NCBI GenBank assembly: GCA_026315105.1
Contig: CM048746.1
Coordinates: 642,003,398-642,067,397 of the forward strand
Origin: Locusta migratoria
Lineage: Eukaryota > Arthropoda > Insecta > Orthoptera > Acrididae
DNA: 64,000 bases
Direction of reading: 5' to 3'
Shown here piece by piece: positions 41,331-51,702 of the stretch. Under the pieces are notes generated by a model that did not search any database, had not been told where the DNA came from, and saw only the letters and a list, made by a program, of their open reading frames with translations. The position numbers and the translations under genes were made by a program. The first letter of the stretch is position 1. Each line of letters begins with the position of its first letter.

Positions 41331-41640
41331 TAAATCTAGTTTTTTATATGAATAGTAATTTATTTCGGATGCTCAGGTTTCAATGCATTTATAATAATAC
41401 ATAAATACAGATGTAAAACCGTCTGAGCCGCTATGCATTACGGATTATGAATGCACGGAATACTCTAAAGACGTCTGCCTCTATATCACAAACTAAATAC
41501 TATCCAGATAAGTTAATAAAGTCCAAGGTGTTTCCCCTCGAAGCTGAAAAAAAATGCAAAACCAAACCTGCAATCAAATGAAAGAAAGTATAGTCTAAAG
41601 TCAATTACCTAACTCAAGAAAAGCCGCAATACAAGCCTGT

Positions 41641-41675
<35 letters not shown>
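41641..41675. repeat. A35 tract
   Basis: Uninterrupted A run of about 34-35 bases. It could be the poly(A) tail of an old retroposed element lying to its left (41350-41640), but no such element is recognised. Confidence 0.8.
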
Positions 41676-41677
<2 letters not shown>

Positions 41678-42139
41678 GCCTGACAGTGAACAAACAGGAA
41701 AAGCATGACAACAGCTGTAGTCACTCAAAACTGAGCATAACAGGCAATATCCCTGAACCGTAAGAAAATAAGTAAGCAAAAGTCTCGAAAGAATAAAAAA
41801 GCACAAGAAGACCGACCCCAGTTTCAGATCAATCAAGAGGGCATCATGAACACAGAAGAACCAAATATATCCTACTGATTCTACAACTCCACGACAAAAA
41901 TGGAAAGAATTCCAACAACAAGCAGGGACAATTGCAAAATATTGGCGAAACTTTCCAGAAATCACCTCAACTGTGAAGAATCACAACTCAGAATGACCCT
42001 TCATCGACGAACTATAAACAGTCATTTAAAATCTCAAAACTATAAGGCATCTTGATAAACCAAATTATAGTCTAACCTTGTAAAAATGTCAAATAAATGC
42101 TATAGACTATCTCCAAAGTACCTTTAAAAATATATGAAT

Positions 42140-42698
42140 AAATGAAAGAATTCCAGATGAATGACAAAGGGCCCTCATATATCCGCTGCACGGAAAAGGT
42201 TCCAAAACAAATTCCAACAACTTCGGAGACATCACTCTCCTTCACATAACGTACAAGATATTCTCTCTTACTAAAATGAGCAGAACTCCAAGTAGACCGT
42301 AAACTTGGAAAATACTAATCAGGTTTCAGGAAAGGAAGATCCTGCGCAGAACAAATTTTAAACTTTATGGCCTACCAAAAATCAAAAGCAAAATTAGACA
42401 GTCATTGACTTTCAAAAAGCATATGTCTAAACTAAAAGAATAAAAACTAGACAACAATACTCCAAATGTCATCAGAGAAACCTTTACTAACATGTACTCC
42501 AAAATCATGGGAGAACTGTCTGACAAGAGTTACAACAAGTTGGACTCTCCCCATCAATGGTTGACTACGCCCTAGAAAAAGTGCTCAGAGAATGGAACAC
42601 GAAGATCCATCGTGGAATCCCACTATAGGAAAAGAAAACAAAGGCGTCAACTGCGTAGCCTTTCCAAATGATATGACACTACTGAGACCCGAGAAGGG

Positions 42699-42732
<34 letters not shown>

Positions 42733-42990
42733 CTTGAACTACAAAAGCAAGTAGAAAGAAAGGTCGCAAAATACCTCTTTAGAATGAATCACCTTGGATG
42801 CCCCAGAGAAAAAAGCAATGGAATCTAAAAGATGTAAAGCTGAAAAGGCATTCCAATTCACAAAAAAACACATAAAACAAAAAGCCCCTCTCGTGAAATG
42901 CAAAAATAAGGCATTGTATCACAGAAATGGCATCGGAATCCGAAATACTGTGCATTACTAACTATGGCTCATTTCAAAGCATGTAAATCA
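42140..42990 (+). pseudogene. Non-LTR reverse transcriptase relic (separate family)
   Basis: Fragments in order are SGKEDPAQNKF (cf. FRKGRSCAEQI), DFQKAYV (motif A), then QVGLSPSMVDYALEKVLREW (cf. GLSPLLFNxxLEKVxREW, motif B). NKGVNCVAFPNDMTLLRPEK follows (cf. INCLAFADDMALL, motif C with FADD now FPND), then LELQKQVERKVAKYLF. The order and spacing fit a LINE with the GLSPLLFN..LEKV signature common in insects. An A30 tract interrupts it after motif C. Clade not assigned. Confidence 0.55.
42702..42731. repeat. A30 tract inside a LINE relic
   Basis: About 29-30 A residues between GAAGGGGC and CCCTTGAACT, splitting the reading between motif C and LELQKQVERK. It may be an expanded codon run or a later insertion tail. 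Confidence 0.8.
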
Positions 42991-43915
42991 AAGGAAGAAA
43001 GATATCAAGAAAAGAAGTCATTTTTATCAACACATCCTACGATTGAACTCAAACAGATGAACCAAAAATGAAAAATGAATCATAAAATAACTAAAAATTA
43101 AAATATCCTTGGTTAAGGAAATGGAGGTCTTAAAAGAACTACAAATCAAAACAAATGATCAAAGATAAGAAAGAGAGTTTCGAAATGAACTATCCAAATC
43201 TCTGAAAAAGAAAGGAAAGCAAAATCAGAAGAAATGAATGATGATAATAGGGATGATAATGACGAACAACTCATTGCTAGCGGTAGTGCGGGAAGAGGCG
43301 ATGGAAGCAGTGGCAGTGAATACCAACAGTTTTCCGAGAAGAACGTTAAAGTTGCAACTATCGGCTTTTGATGACAATACGCTAGAGAACATGAACGACG
43401 ATTATTACATAAGTTATAGTTCAGATATCAGCATTATGTATGGTGTCTACAATTACATGTACAGTGCCATCTAGAGCGTGATTGCAAAGTTTTGCATAAA
43501 AACGACACTCACCAGCACATTTGAGGTGTACGTAGAGATACTGTAACCAAACGTTCATACAGATATATTTGTTCGAGCCCAAGTACTTTCCTTGTTAGTG
43601 CCATACTAATTATTGTTGCCTCAATTGAGGTAATTCGGCATGTTGGGTAACATGTGAACTCCATAAGAAAATTAAAACTAGTAATTTCAGTGACACTGTA
43701 GTCGAGTTATCGACAACGAAAATGAACCTGTACAGAATTACTGGGTATGAAATTAATTCAAATTTTTAATAACTCAACTTTTATTAGCAAACAACAGTCA
43801 CAGTTAATAGTCACAAGTCACAAGTGACGTTAATAAGCCCCACTTCAGTTATTAACATTTAATTATATCTTGCTAAAAATGTTTAAAGTGTTCTTTCAGT
43901 CATTCATATCATCAG
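42991..43915. other. No gene recognised
   Basis: A-rich to about 43240; a 78-codon plus-strand frame at 43238-43474 has no domain. The remainder is unassigned. Confidence 0.4.
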
Positions 43916-43930
43916 TGAAGCTGATCATGC

Positions 43931-44135
43931 ATGCCGCGGTGGAGAAGCCGAGCGGTCTAAAGCGTCTCGCTGCTGAGCGCGCGGTTGTTCGCCGTGGAGG
44001 TTCGAGTCCTCCCTGGGGCATGGGTGTGTGTGTTTGTCCTTAGGTTAGTTTACCTAGGTTTAAGTAGTTTGTAAGCTACGGACTGATGACCACGCAGTTT
44101 GGTCCGATAGATTTACAAGCATTTGAACATTTTTT
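43931..44135 (+). mobile_element. SINE type B, full copy
   Basis: Head GCCGCGGTGGAGAAGCCGAG, T-arm GAGGTTCGAGTCCTCC, body AAGTAGTTTGTAAGCTACGG, tail AAGCATTTGAACATTTTTT. 15-bp duplication TGAAGCTGATCATGC / TGAAGCTAATCATGC (43916-43930, 44136-44150). The best-preserved type B reference in the window. Confidence 0.95.
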
Positions 44136-44388
44136 TGAAGCTAATCATGCCTTTGAATTCAGCAGAGCTGCTTTTAAGAGACTTTGACAGCTTTCTTAGT
44201 ATATCATTTTCGATAATATGTGCCCCTTCTCCTGTTCCCGTAAAGTTCATGGTTTTGAAGTGTTCTTTGCAAAACATGACCTCGTATCTAGAATTTAATT
44301 GGTTCTTCAATTTTGCAACATAAAGCCTGAAATTTACTTTTGATTTTCCATAGAACATTCTTTCAAGATGCGCGACAGATTACTCTTT

Positions 44389-44792
44389 CTTCTTTCTTTC
44401 CTTCTCTTTACCCCTTTTCCCACACATACAGGTTCGGCTTTTTTATTGCAGATTTGGTATGTTACTATTGGCGGGGTGGCCGGATGCCCTTCCTGCCGCC
44501 ACCCACTGCCTCCCGGGAGGAAATATGTACCCCAAATGTCTGTGTATAGTGTTATATGTGTGAAAGTGTAAAGTGTTATGTAATGTTTGCGAACCGTGTA
44601 ACTGAGGCGGGACTTGGGGACCAGCCCGGTATTCACCTAGCTGGATGTGGAAAACCGCCTAAAAACCACATCCAGACTGGCCAGCACTGCGACCCCCCTT
44701 TCGTTAATCCGCCGGGCGGATTCGAACCGGGCCCGGGACTGCTCCCCATCTCGGAAATCGGTGCGTTAGACCACACGTCTTACTGAGCGGGT
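44389..44792 (-). mobile_element. SINE-like element type E, tRNA-like head
   Basis: Minus strand: head CGCTCAGTAAGACGTGTGGT at the right end, T-arm-like GGGCCCGGTTCGAATCCGCC at about 44710-44735. A CTGGATGTGGTTTTTAGGCG core follows, and a polypurine tail at the left end (reverse of CTTCTTTCTTTCCTTCTC). Perfect 17-bp duplication GCGACAGATTACTCTTT (44372-44388, 44793-44809). About 404 bp, long for a SINE; a second tRNA-unrelated part reads GGCGGGGTGGCCGGATGCCC. Confidence 0.85.
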
Positions 44793-44809
44793 GCGACAGA
44801 TTACTCTTT

Positions 44810-45547
44810 AACATCACAGAATTGGTATGTTTTCAATAATTTTATTTTCCATTAACTTTTTTTGAATTTTATACGTTGTAAACAGTATCTTACAATTAAT
44901 TGTAACGTTTGTCGGCAGATCTGAAGATGGGCAGCTGTCCCGAAACCGGACATGTTAAAAGAAAATAAAGGGATCTGCAGACGGATATTCAAGATTTTAC
45001 ACTAGATAAAATTAACATAATTCACAAGGAAAAATTAAACTAATTTACTACAGTAATGAATTAAAAAGAAGCAATAATAATAATTACTTGGGGTAATGGG
45101 TGTGCTTGGGATAAATGGGTTCTAGGCGGGCCCAGATACCACCTGGTCCACTTACCCCAGTTTTGAAATTTTTTGTCGGTAACTGGACCACCACCTCAAA
45201 CTAATAACATAAAGGAGAACACATAGTGCCAGTAATGTTTCAAGTGGCTGTTGTGGTTCTACTTTACGCCCAAATACCTGTCTCAGTGATAGTACGTACA
45301 GTAAACATGTAGGTTATCCGTGAAGAAAGGATATCACTTTGCAACAGAAATCCAGCACTACAAAGTTGAAACAACAGCCACACGAAAACCACAACACAGA
45401 TAGGTGAGACTACTTGTTCAAGGGAGAAGCCATTGTTCTTCAGTGCTGCCAACCACTTGAAGTGAAATTATTATCAAAACTTTTACGAAAAAAGCCCATG
45501 TCCCATTTACCCCCTGGGCCAGGATATCTCAAGTGACCTTACATATA
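44810..45547. other. No gene recognised
   Basis: 44925-44965 has GAAGATGGGCAGCTGTCCCG followed by AAACCGG (see findings). 45085-45520 begins GGGGTAATGGGTGTGCTTGG and ends with CCCATTTACCCCCTGGGCC, weakly inverted, so it may be an unrecognised MITE. The 62-codon minus-strand frame inside is not convincing. Confidence 0.35.
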
Positions 45548-46591
45548 CAAGGTGTTACAAAACGGTACAGCTAAACTTTCAGGAAACATTCCTCACATAC
45601 AAAGAAAGAAAATATGTTACGTGGACATGTGTCCGGAAACACTCAATTTCCATGTTAGAGCTCATTTTAGTATTTGTCTTTGAATGTAAATTGAAATAAT
45701 TCGTGCAGGCAATTGTCAAAATACCCAATTATTTCGTTTGTATGTACTGTACTTCCTCGATTCACCGCCAATTGGCCCGATTGAAGGAAGGTTATGTTGA
45801 CTTCCGTGCTTGTGTTGACATGCGACGGATGAGTCTTCATTCCAACGTGATCAAATTGTAAATTTTCACGATGAACATGTGTGGGCTGATGAGAATCCAC
45901 ACGCAGTTGTGCAATCACGTCATTTTCTGTGGACGTATAGGCCGGAATTGTTGGTGATGTCTTGACTGGGCCTCATGTTCTTCCACCTACGCTCACTGGA
46001 GCACGTTATCATGATTTCATACGGGATACTCTATCTGTGCTGCTAGAACATGTGCCTTTACAAGTACGACACAACATGTGGTTCATGCACGATTGAGCTC
46101 CTGCACATTTCAGTCGACGTGTTCGTACGCTTCTCAACAACAGATTCGGTGACTGATGGATTGGTAGAGGCGGAGCAATTCCATGGCCTACACGCTCTCC
46201 TGACCTCTTGACTTTCATTTATGGGGGCATTCGAAAGCTCTTGTCTACGCAACCCCGGTACCAAATGTAGAGACTCTTCGTGCTCGTATTGTGGACGGCT
46301 GTGATACAGCCATTCGCCAGGGCTGCATCAGCGCATCAGGGATTCCATGCCACGGAGGGTGGATGCATGTATCCTCGCTAACGGATTACATTTTGAACAT
46401 TTCCTGTAACAAAGTGTTTGAAGTCACGCTGGTACGTTCTGTTGCTGTGTGTTTCCATTCCATGATCAATGTGATTTGAAGAGAAGTAATAAAATTAGCT
46501 CTAACATTGAAATTAAGCGTTTCCGGACACATGTTCATATATTTTCTTTCTTTGTGAGAGAGTTTGGCCGTACCTTTTTTGTAACACCGTG
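45548..46591 (+). mobile_element. Mariner-superfamily element with TACACGGTGTTAC ends
   Basis: Left end CAAGGTGTTACAAAACGGTA and right end, reversed, CACGGTGTTACAAAAAAGGT, both beside TA. Matching subterminal parts are CAAAGAAAGAAAATAT and CATGTGTCCGGAAAC. About 1.04 kb. Contains a broken transposase. Confidence 0.8.
45880..46400 (+). pseudogene. Mariner-superfamily transposase relic
   Basis: Reading across frames gives MWFMHD-APAHFSRRVRTLL, then NNRFGD-WIGRGGAIPWPTR and SPDL-TFIYGGIRKLLSTQP (dashes mark stops). The catalytic D of MHD and of SPDL remain, and W.GRGGP..WP.RSPDL is the family signature also seen at 3165-3493. Upstream PHAVVQSRHFLWTYRPELLV is recognisable as degenerate pre-D sequence. 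Stops at 46099 and 46151 and frameshifts make it inactive. Confidence 0.75.
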
Positions 46592-46636
46592 TATAATCAA
46601 TGCGGCAATTACGTGCGCGACCACTGCAGGGTTGAA

Positions 46637-46756
46637 CTAACTGACACTACGGACAACACTCACACCCCTGACTGACGAAGGACTCGAACCTCTGGCGGAA
46701 ACGGCAGCCCGTCAGTAGCATGACGCCTTACATCTCGCGGTCATTCCGCGTGGCAT
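46637..46756 (-). mobile_element. SINE type B relative, head portion
   Basis: Minus-strand head GCCACGCGGAATGACCGCGA, then GATGTAAGGCGTCATGCTAC and T-arm CAGAGGTTCGAGTCCTTCG, followed by a body (GTGTGAGTGTTGTCCGTAGT). The tail is absent. No target duplication found. Confidence 0.6.
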
Positions 46757-46799
46757 TTCGTGTGCCGAAATCTGGAGTTGTAGGGTTGAGTTGGACACT

Positions 46800-47500
46800 C
46801 TTCCCCCCGCCCCCCCCCCCCACCGCTAGGTTATTTACGCCCGTGGCTTTGCTCTAATTTTCATCGTGGCCGGGGTAATTTCACAGGCCTTGCCGCACTG
46901 TAGGCCAGTGCTGCATTTCGGGCCAAGCTGGCCATGAAGCGTGATGAATCGATTCCTGAAAGCAGAAACGCAACTGCTAAGTGCCACCCCGACCGCCGAC
47001 ATTAAACGTCCATCACGGAAGGGGGCGAAAAAGCGCGCACCCCGCAAACAGCCGTATTGCTGATGGCACCGACCAACACCCCCTCCCCCCTCCCCCACTT
47101 TCCCCGGAATGGCCGGCCCGCCCTGTTTTGACCGCATTCAGTGGCCGTGCGCCAGCAATCGCAGTCATTTCGTGCTCTCGATTGGCTCGCAAAAGTACAC
47201 GGCCCGATATTTGCTCCGCCAACAAAGTGTGTGGCGCGGTGTTTGGTGTTTAAGCCCGCCGCGCGCGGCGCTGCGATCGCCGATACACGGCGCCGGCGGT
47301 GATTGACTATCGGAAGCGTTTATCGCGTCCGCACTGCGACGCGTCCGATCCGGCCGCAACGCATCTGCTTACATAATGGAGCGCGGTGCGGCGCCGGGAA
47401 ACGCGACGGCAACGGCAGCGGCAACGCGGAAGCCACGCCGCCGGCAATGATTTGGGGAATTGTACGCGCTGTGATGTTTGTTCGGCCTATATTTAGTGGG
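46800..47500. other. CpG-rich island
   Basis: GC- and CpG-rich, single-copy-looking, with C runs (46801-46822 and 47090), many CGCCGG/GCGGCG strings and no transposon signature. Possible promoter/first-exon or regulatory island. Frames on both strands lack domains. Confidence 0.4.
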
Positions 47501-47853
47501 AATTATCGGAGTTGTGACTAATCCGTAGGTGAGTGGTTTCGGTCTCAAGCGTGTAATCCAAAATTCATATTTATGCAATGAACAATTTACGAGTGGTGTT
47601 CGAATGAAAAGGTACGAAACGACACTGTGAGTATAATTGAAGTCGTTACTCGAAGGTAATCACCAGAGGCCTGAGCAGAACGCTCCCAGTGATTAACGAA
47701 CCAAAGGAATCAATGTTTCCAGTTTTGCTCTGAAGTGACAAGAGCCATCCCTCTACTGTGTCCCGCAGTTCGCAATCAGAGTTGTGGCGCTTCCCTTTGA
47801 AATGATCTTTTTAGCGGATCAAACAGATAGAAGTCATCGGGCGACTTGTCCAG

Positions 47854-48772
47854 ATTAATAATACAATAAACAGTCTTGATCGCAGAAATTAACAGTTTCT
47901 ATTTACCGGTTTCGACATGATTTAGGTCATCTTCAGAATAACAAGTACCCCTTATGGCCAGTGTTAGACTCGGCTGGGCTGGGCTGGGCTCTCCTGAGCT
48001 GTTCTGCTGCCAGCAGGTAACAGTTACCTGCTGGCAGCAGAACAGCCGAGGATGGCCCTGCCCAGGTAACTGTTACCTGCTGGCAGCAGAACAGCCAAGG
48101 ACAGCCCTGCCCAGGTAACTGTTACCTGCTGGCAGCAGAACAGCACAGGACAGCCCAGCCCAGGTAACTGTTACCTGCTGGCAGCAGAACAGCCCAGGAC
48201 AGCCCAGCCCAGGTAACTGTTATCTGCTGGCTGGCAGCAGAACAGCACAGGACAGCCCAGCCCAGGTAACTGTTACCTGCTGGCAGCAGAACAGCCCAGG
48301 ACAGCCCAGCCCAGGTATCTGTTACCTGCTGGCAGCAGAACAGCCCTGGACAGCCCAGGCCAGGTAACTGTTATCTGCTGACTGGCAGCAGAACAGCACA
48401 GTACAGCCCAGCCCAGGTAACTGTTACCTGCTGGCAGCAGAACAGCCCAAGACAGCCCAGTCCAGGTAACTGTTACCTGCTGGCAGCAGAACAGCCCAGC
48501 CCAGGTAACAGTTACCTGCTGGCAGCAGAACAGCCCAGGACAGCCCAGCTGAGGTAACTGTTACCTGCTGACAGCAGAGCAGCCCAGGACAGCCTAGCCC
48601 ACCTGAGTCCAGCACTGGCCACTTGGGCTACTTGTCTTTCCAAAGATGATCTACATCAAATCGAATCCGGTAAATAGAAACTGTTAATTTTTGCGATGAA
48701 GACTGTTTTTGTAATATTAATCATACTAAATTGATCGCTGTTTTTCTCCTCTGACAATGTTGTCAAAATTAA
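47854..48772. mobile_element. Foldback element with expanded loop minisatellite
   Basis: Left arm ATTAATAATACAATAAACAG ... CCGGTTTCGACATGATTTAG ... CCAGTGTTAGACTCGGCTGG. Right arm complement TGTCAAAATTAACGA-side ... CAAAGATGATCTACATCAAA ... GAAGACTGTTTTTGTAATAT. 12-bp target duplication CGACTTGTCCAG (47842-47853, 48773-48784). Same family as 17772-18300. The loop carries the 12-unit minisatellite. Confidence 0.9.
48016..48602 (+). repeat. 49-bp minisatellite, 12 units, each with an internal palindrome
   Basis: Unit: AGGTAACTGTTACCTGCTGG then CAGCAGAACAGCCCAGGACA then GCCCAGCCC. AGGTAACNGTTACCT is palindromic and starts each unit. Units 5 and 8 are 53 bp because of a CTGG/CTGA insertion after CTGCTG; unit 10 is shortened to 39 bp. 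The long units three apart suggest block duplication of three units. Confidence 0.95.
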
Positions 48773-48784
48773 CGACTTGTCCAG

Positions 48785-50425
48785 GCTGTGGGACAGCTGC
48801 TCAAGCTGCACTAGGGTGGCTCTGTTATTCGGAGGGTCAGCAGTTCCCAGAAGACGCCTTACAGCCGAAGGCCACAGCAGGTAGAACTGAGGTGTGAGCC
48901 TTCCAAGTATGTCGAACATGTTACCGCCATCTGGCTGGCGCCACCGACGATGGCGTTGTCTGGCCGAGAGCATCTGGAGCAATACAATATGCCTCCATGG
49001 GCAGTGTACGATGATTTGTGAGGGAAGAGCTGAGACGTCTGGCGCCGAGTTGGCGAACGCCAGGGTGGCACCCGCTAAGATATTATACAATAGCGAGGGA
49101 GTTTGGCCATTTGCTGGGAACAACTTGCTGGCCTTGTTTTCGAAGGTGCCTGAAGGCCATCCGCTGCTACCGTGAGAACACTGGAAGTAAGGGCGAAGCC
49201 GGACCAATGGAAACGCGGGAGAGCTGGCCATTGGCTGCGGTTTTATAGAAAGGGGGTTCGGGTGTCCGACTCCCGAACGCAAGCCGTGATTGGCCCTACT
49301 TTGGCGACTCACTGTGGATTGGCGTTTTCGTAGAGATAGGCTGAGACTGGAGGCTTTACAGAGAGGAGACTCAGATTTTAGAAGTCGAGAGGAGACTGGA
49401 GTTTGGTCATTCGAGGAGAGCAGACACTTCTCTTCTGCTCTCAATTTACACTTTTCTTCGAGCTGCTGTAGTTAGAGTTTGTGGTAAAACTTTTGGAATT
49501 GCTCCAAAACTTGTCCTAATAGCGCTGAGTGTTGGCAAGGCGACAGTAAGATGACCCTGCCTGATATTAGGCGCACCGACGCGCTAATTGTGATTGTCAC
49601 AGTTCTAGTGTCACCTCTGTCTACAGTACATTCGTGTTTCACATGTAAATCGTCTGTAGTGGCACGATATAGCCGAGATCGTAGGCACTGAGATCCGCCG
49701 GGTTCGAAGTTGGCTGATATTTATTAAATATCGCTTGTGGAATACGAGGCTGAATTATGTCCCGGTCGGCGACGTGCAGCTGTCGATGCACACAGCCGTC
49801 GTCCAACCGTCGTGTTGCCGACATCGCCAGCCAGCACGGTTTTAGTACAGTGTCAAGTGCATTTGCTATTGTTCCAAGGGGTATTCACGTTTTCGGACTG
49901 GTGAAAGCGTTAAGTAAGCTCACAGAAATCTGGTATCGGAATATTCCTCTCGATTGCACCACGGCTCCCAGTTAAATGTGGGTTGTCACAAGTGTTTAGA
50001 ATCAGATACAATTATCCTCAACTTACCAGTCGCTTGCTGTAGGAGTGTATATTCTGTTTTTGTAAATATAGTTTCGTTAAATTTGATCTGTGTTGAATTG
50101 TATGTGAACTTTTGTTCTTGTGTTCATTTGACTTCAGAGAATAAAACGAGTCAAAACAAATTTCTTTACTCAAATCATTCAAATTAGTTAGTCCCCTTTA
50201 CACACTTTTGGATGGATTTTATCACTTGGAAATTATCATTTACTATCAAATGAACAAACCATTTGCATACTCCATTTCCATACCGTCCTTCCTCTCCCCT
50301 TCCCTCCTTATATTATTCAACACACCCAACATAAACTATACCTTTCAAAATCATAGTTTACGAAGTGTAACGTTTTTCCGAGGAAAATTAACGAATAGAT
50401 TGGCAAATCTCTCAAAATGTAAAGT
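48785..50425. other. Region with a long but unconvincing open frame
   Basis: A 262-codon minus-strand frame (48656-49444) runs from moderately GC-rich DNA straight into the right arm of the foldback element, so its end cannot be a conserved protein. Ser/Arg-rich composition and no recognisable motif argue for chance. 49500-50425 shows nothing clear apart from a tRNA-like CGCCGGGTTCGAAG at about 49695. Confidence 0.35.
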
Positions 50426-50946
50426 ATGATGCGAAAACGAAATGTATTTAAAAAACGTGGGTTTCATGGTAACAGATTTTCGAATAAAGAGAAGTCCTCC
50501 TGGACTTTTTTCATGATTGAATTACCGCAATGCCCAGTGCTCCAACAGTTCATACAGCACAAACATTCCATCCTAGCTATTTACAGAGACCTGGCAATTC
50601 CTGACTTACTGAAGAAATGTCTGCATTGTCAGACTCAAAATCCGAATTTGTCGTTCAATACTTTTGTATGGACTCGCTTACCAAAAAACGTTTTTGTTGG
50701 AATGAAGATACTGTATTGGGGAATCAGTGATGTTGTTATTGCTTTTAATGATGGTAACATCGGTAGTGTGAAAATTCTACAGCATATGGGAATTAATCCA
50801 GGAGTGAAATGCATCAGAGAACTTGAACGAATGGACAAAGATTACAGCACAGTTGGCGACTAAGGAGTCCAGAAACGAGAAAAGAATAAATAACTTGGAA
50901 AAAGATCAAGATCATGATATACAGTATGGTGCAGGGTGCTCCTGAG
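50426..50946 (+). pseudogene. Mutator-like transposase C-terminal fragment
   Basis: 145 codons include CLHCQTQNPNLSFNTFVW, TRLPKNVFVGMKILYWGISD and VVIAFNDGNIGSVKILQHMG, then INPGVKCIRELERMDKD. Insect repeat proteins annotated with a Mutator-like transposase domain carry a matching C-terminal block (CLHGxTQNxNESFNxxxWxRxPKxxFVGL). After a one-base shift the frame continues KESRNEKRINNLEKDQDHDI and QYGAGCS, then TGA, which also fits the usual YGAGxF end. The catalytic part is missing and no terminal repeats were identified. I recognise the family from memory only. Confidence 0.55.
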
Positions 50947-51276
50947 TGACTAAAAAAATTAAGCATATATTAAGTTAGTTACAATCTTTTAAAACTTTGG
51001 AAGCCGTTCCAGAAAATTTATATTTTTTGTTAAATTTTTGCCTAAGTCCCAGAAACCATTTCCTGTAGACTATTCAAATTTTGTGGATAGGAACAACGTA
51101 GATATTCTAAGCCTACTGAACTAAAAGAAGAGCAAAATCTAGTGCATAAATGAAACTATTTACGATAAAGTACAAAACGTACACAACATTTTAACCGTAT
51201 AATTAAAAAATTTTTGTTTCCGACGGCAGTGGCTGAAATGCAATTATTGTAGTTAAGTAGAATCGAAACAGACAGT
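50947..51276. other. No feature recognised
   Basis: AT-rich spacer. Confidence 0.4.
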
Positions 51277-51280
51277 TTAA

Positions 51281-51698
51281 CCCCTTAAGGCATGACTTTT
51301 TATTTGAAGATATAAAAACTATCTTGATTAAGGTGTAGTGTGTATATGCTGAGAAAAATATTGAAAAATCCTTAAAATTATTACGCTTTATGAGCAACAA
51401 AAAGTTCATAGTTGGTCAGCAACTCGATGTAGTAAATGTCACTATTATGCCTCTCATCTTTCCAGAAAATAATTCATAATGCAACAGTACTATGTGATTG
51501 ACTTTACATGGCAAAGGCGGAATACCTACGTAAACAAACACACATGTTAGGAGTCACTCAATGCAGCTGTCGAAATGATTCAGTAACACTCTGTATACAA
51601 GCAGCTACAAATGAATTTGTGGTAAAATGTTGATCAGTTTGAGAGATAATTGAAAAAACAAGGTATGTAGCTGATCAGCAACACTGTGCATTAAAGGG
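51281..51698. mobile_element. TTAA-flanked MITE, piggyBac-type
   Basis: Left end CCCCTTAAGGCATGACTTTT, right end reversed CCCTTTAATGCACAGTGTTG, each next to TTAA (51277-51280, 51699-51702). 418 bp, no coding capacity. TTAA targets and CCC ends are typical of piggyBac-family elements. GTTGGTCAGCAACTCG at about 51414 and GCTGATCAGCAACAC at about 51670 are shared internal repeats. Confidence 0.6.
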
Positions 51699-51702
51699 TT
51701 AA

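Larger units (their letters stand above)
47600..48840 (-). pseudogene. Mariner transposase C-terminal relic split by a foldback element
   Basis: With 47854-48772 removed, the minus strand reads LVQLEQLSHSLDKSPDDFYL then FDPLKRSFQREAPQL, resembling the mariner HSPDLSPxDFxLFGPLKKxLxGxxF block. The residues after it, toward 47660, fit RDTVEGWL-type text with frame changes. The foldback element landed within this block, duplicating CGACTTGTCCAG. Confidence 0.55.

Noticed and set aside
41609..41965. 118-codon membrane-protein-like minus-strand frame
   Set aside because: Its hydrophobicity comes from an A-rich plus strand and a poly-Phe run from the A35 tract.
45085..45520. MITE with GGGGTAA ends
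   Set aside because: The two ends match only weakly and no target duplication was found.
48016..48602. CRISPR array
   Set aside because: Units are contiguous without variable spacers, are palindromic and lie in a foldback element in an animal-type genome.
48656..49444. 262-codon open frame on the minus strand as a host gene
   Set aside because: It runs into the right arm of a foldback element, has Ser/Arg-rich composition and shows no domain. Likely chance in GC-richer DNA.
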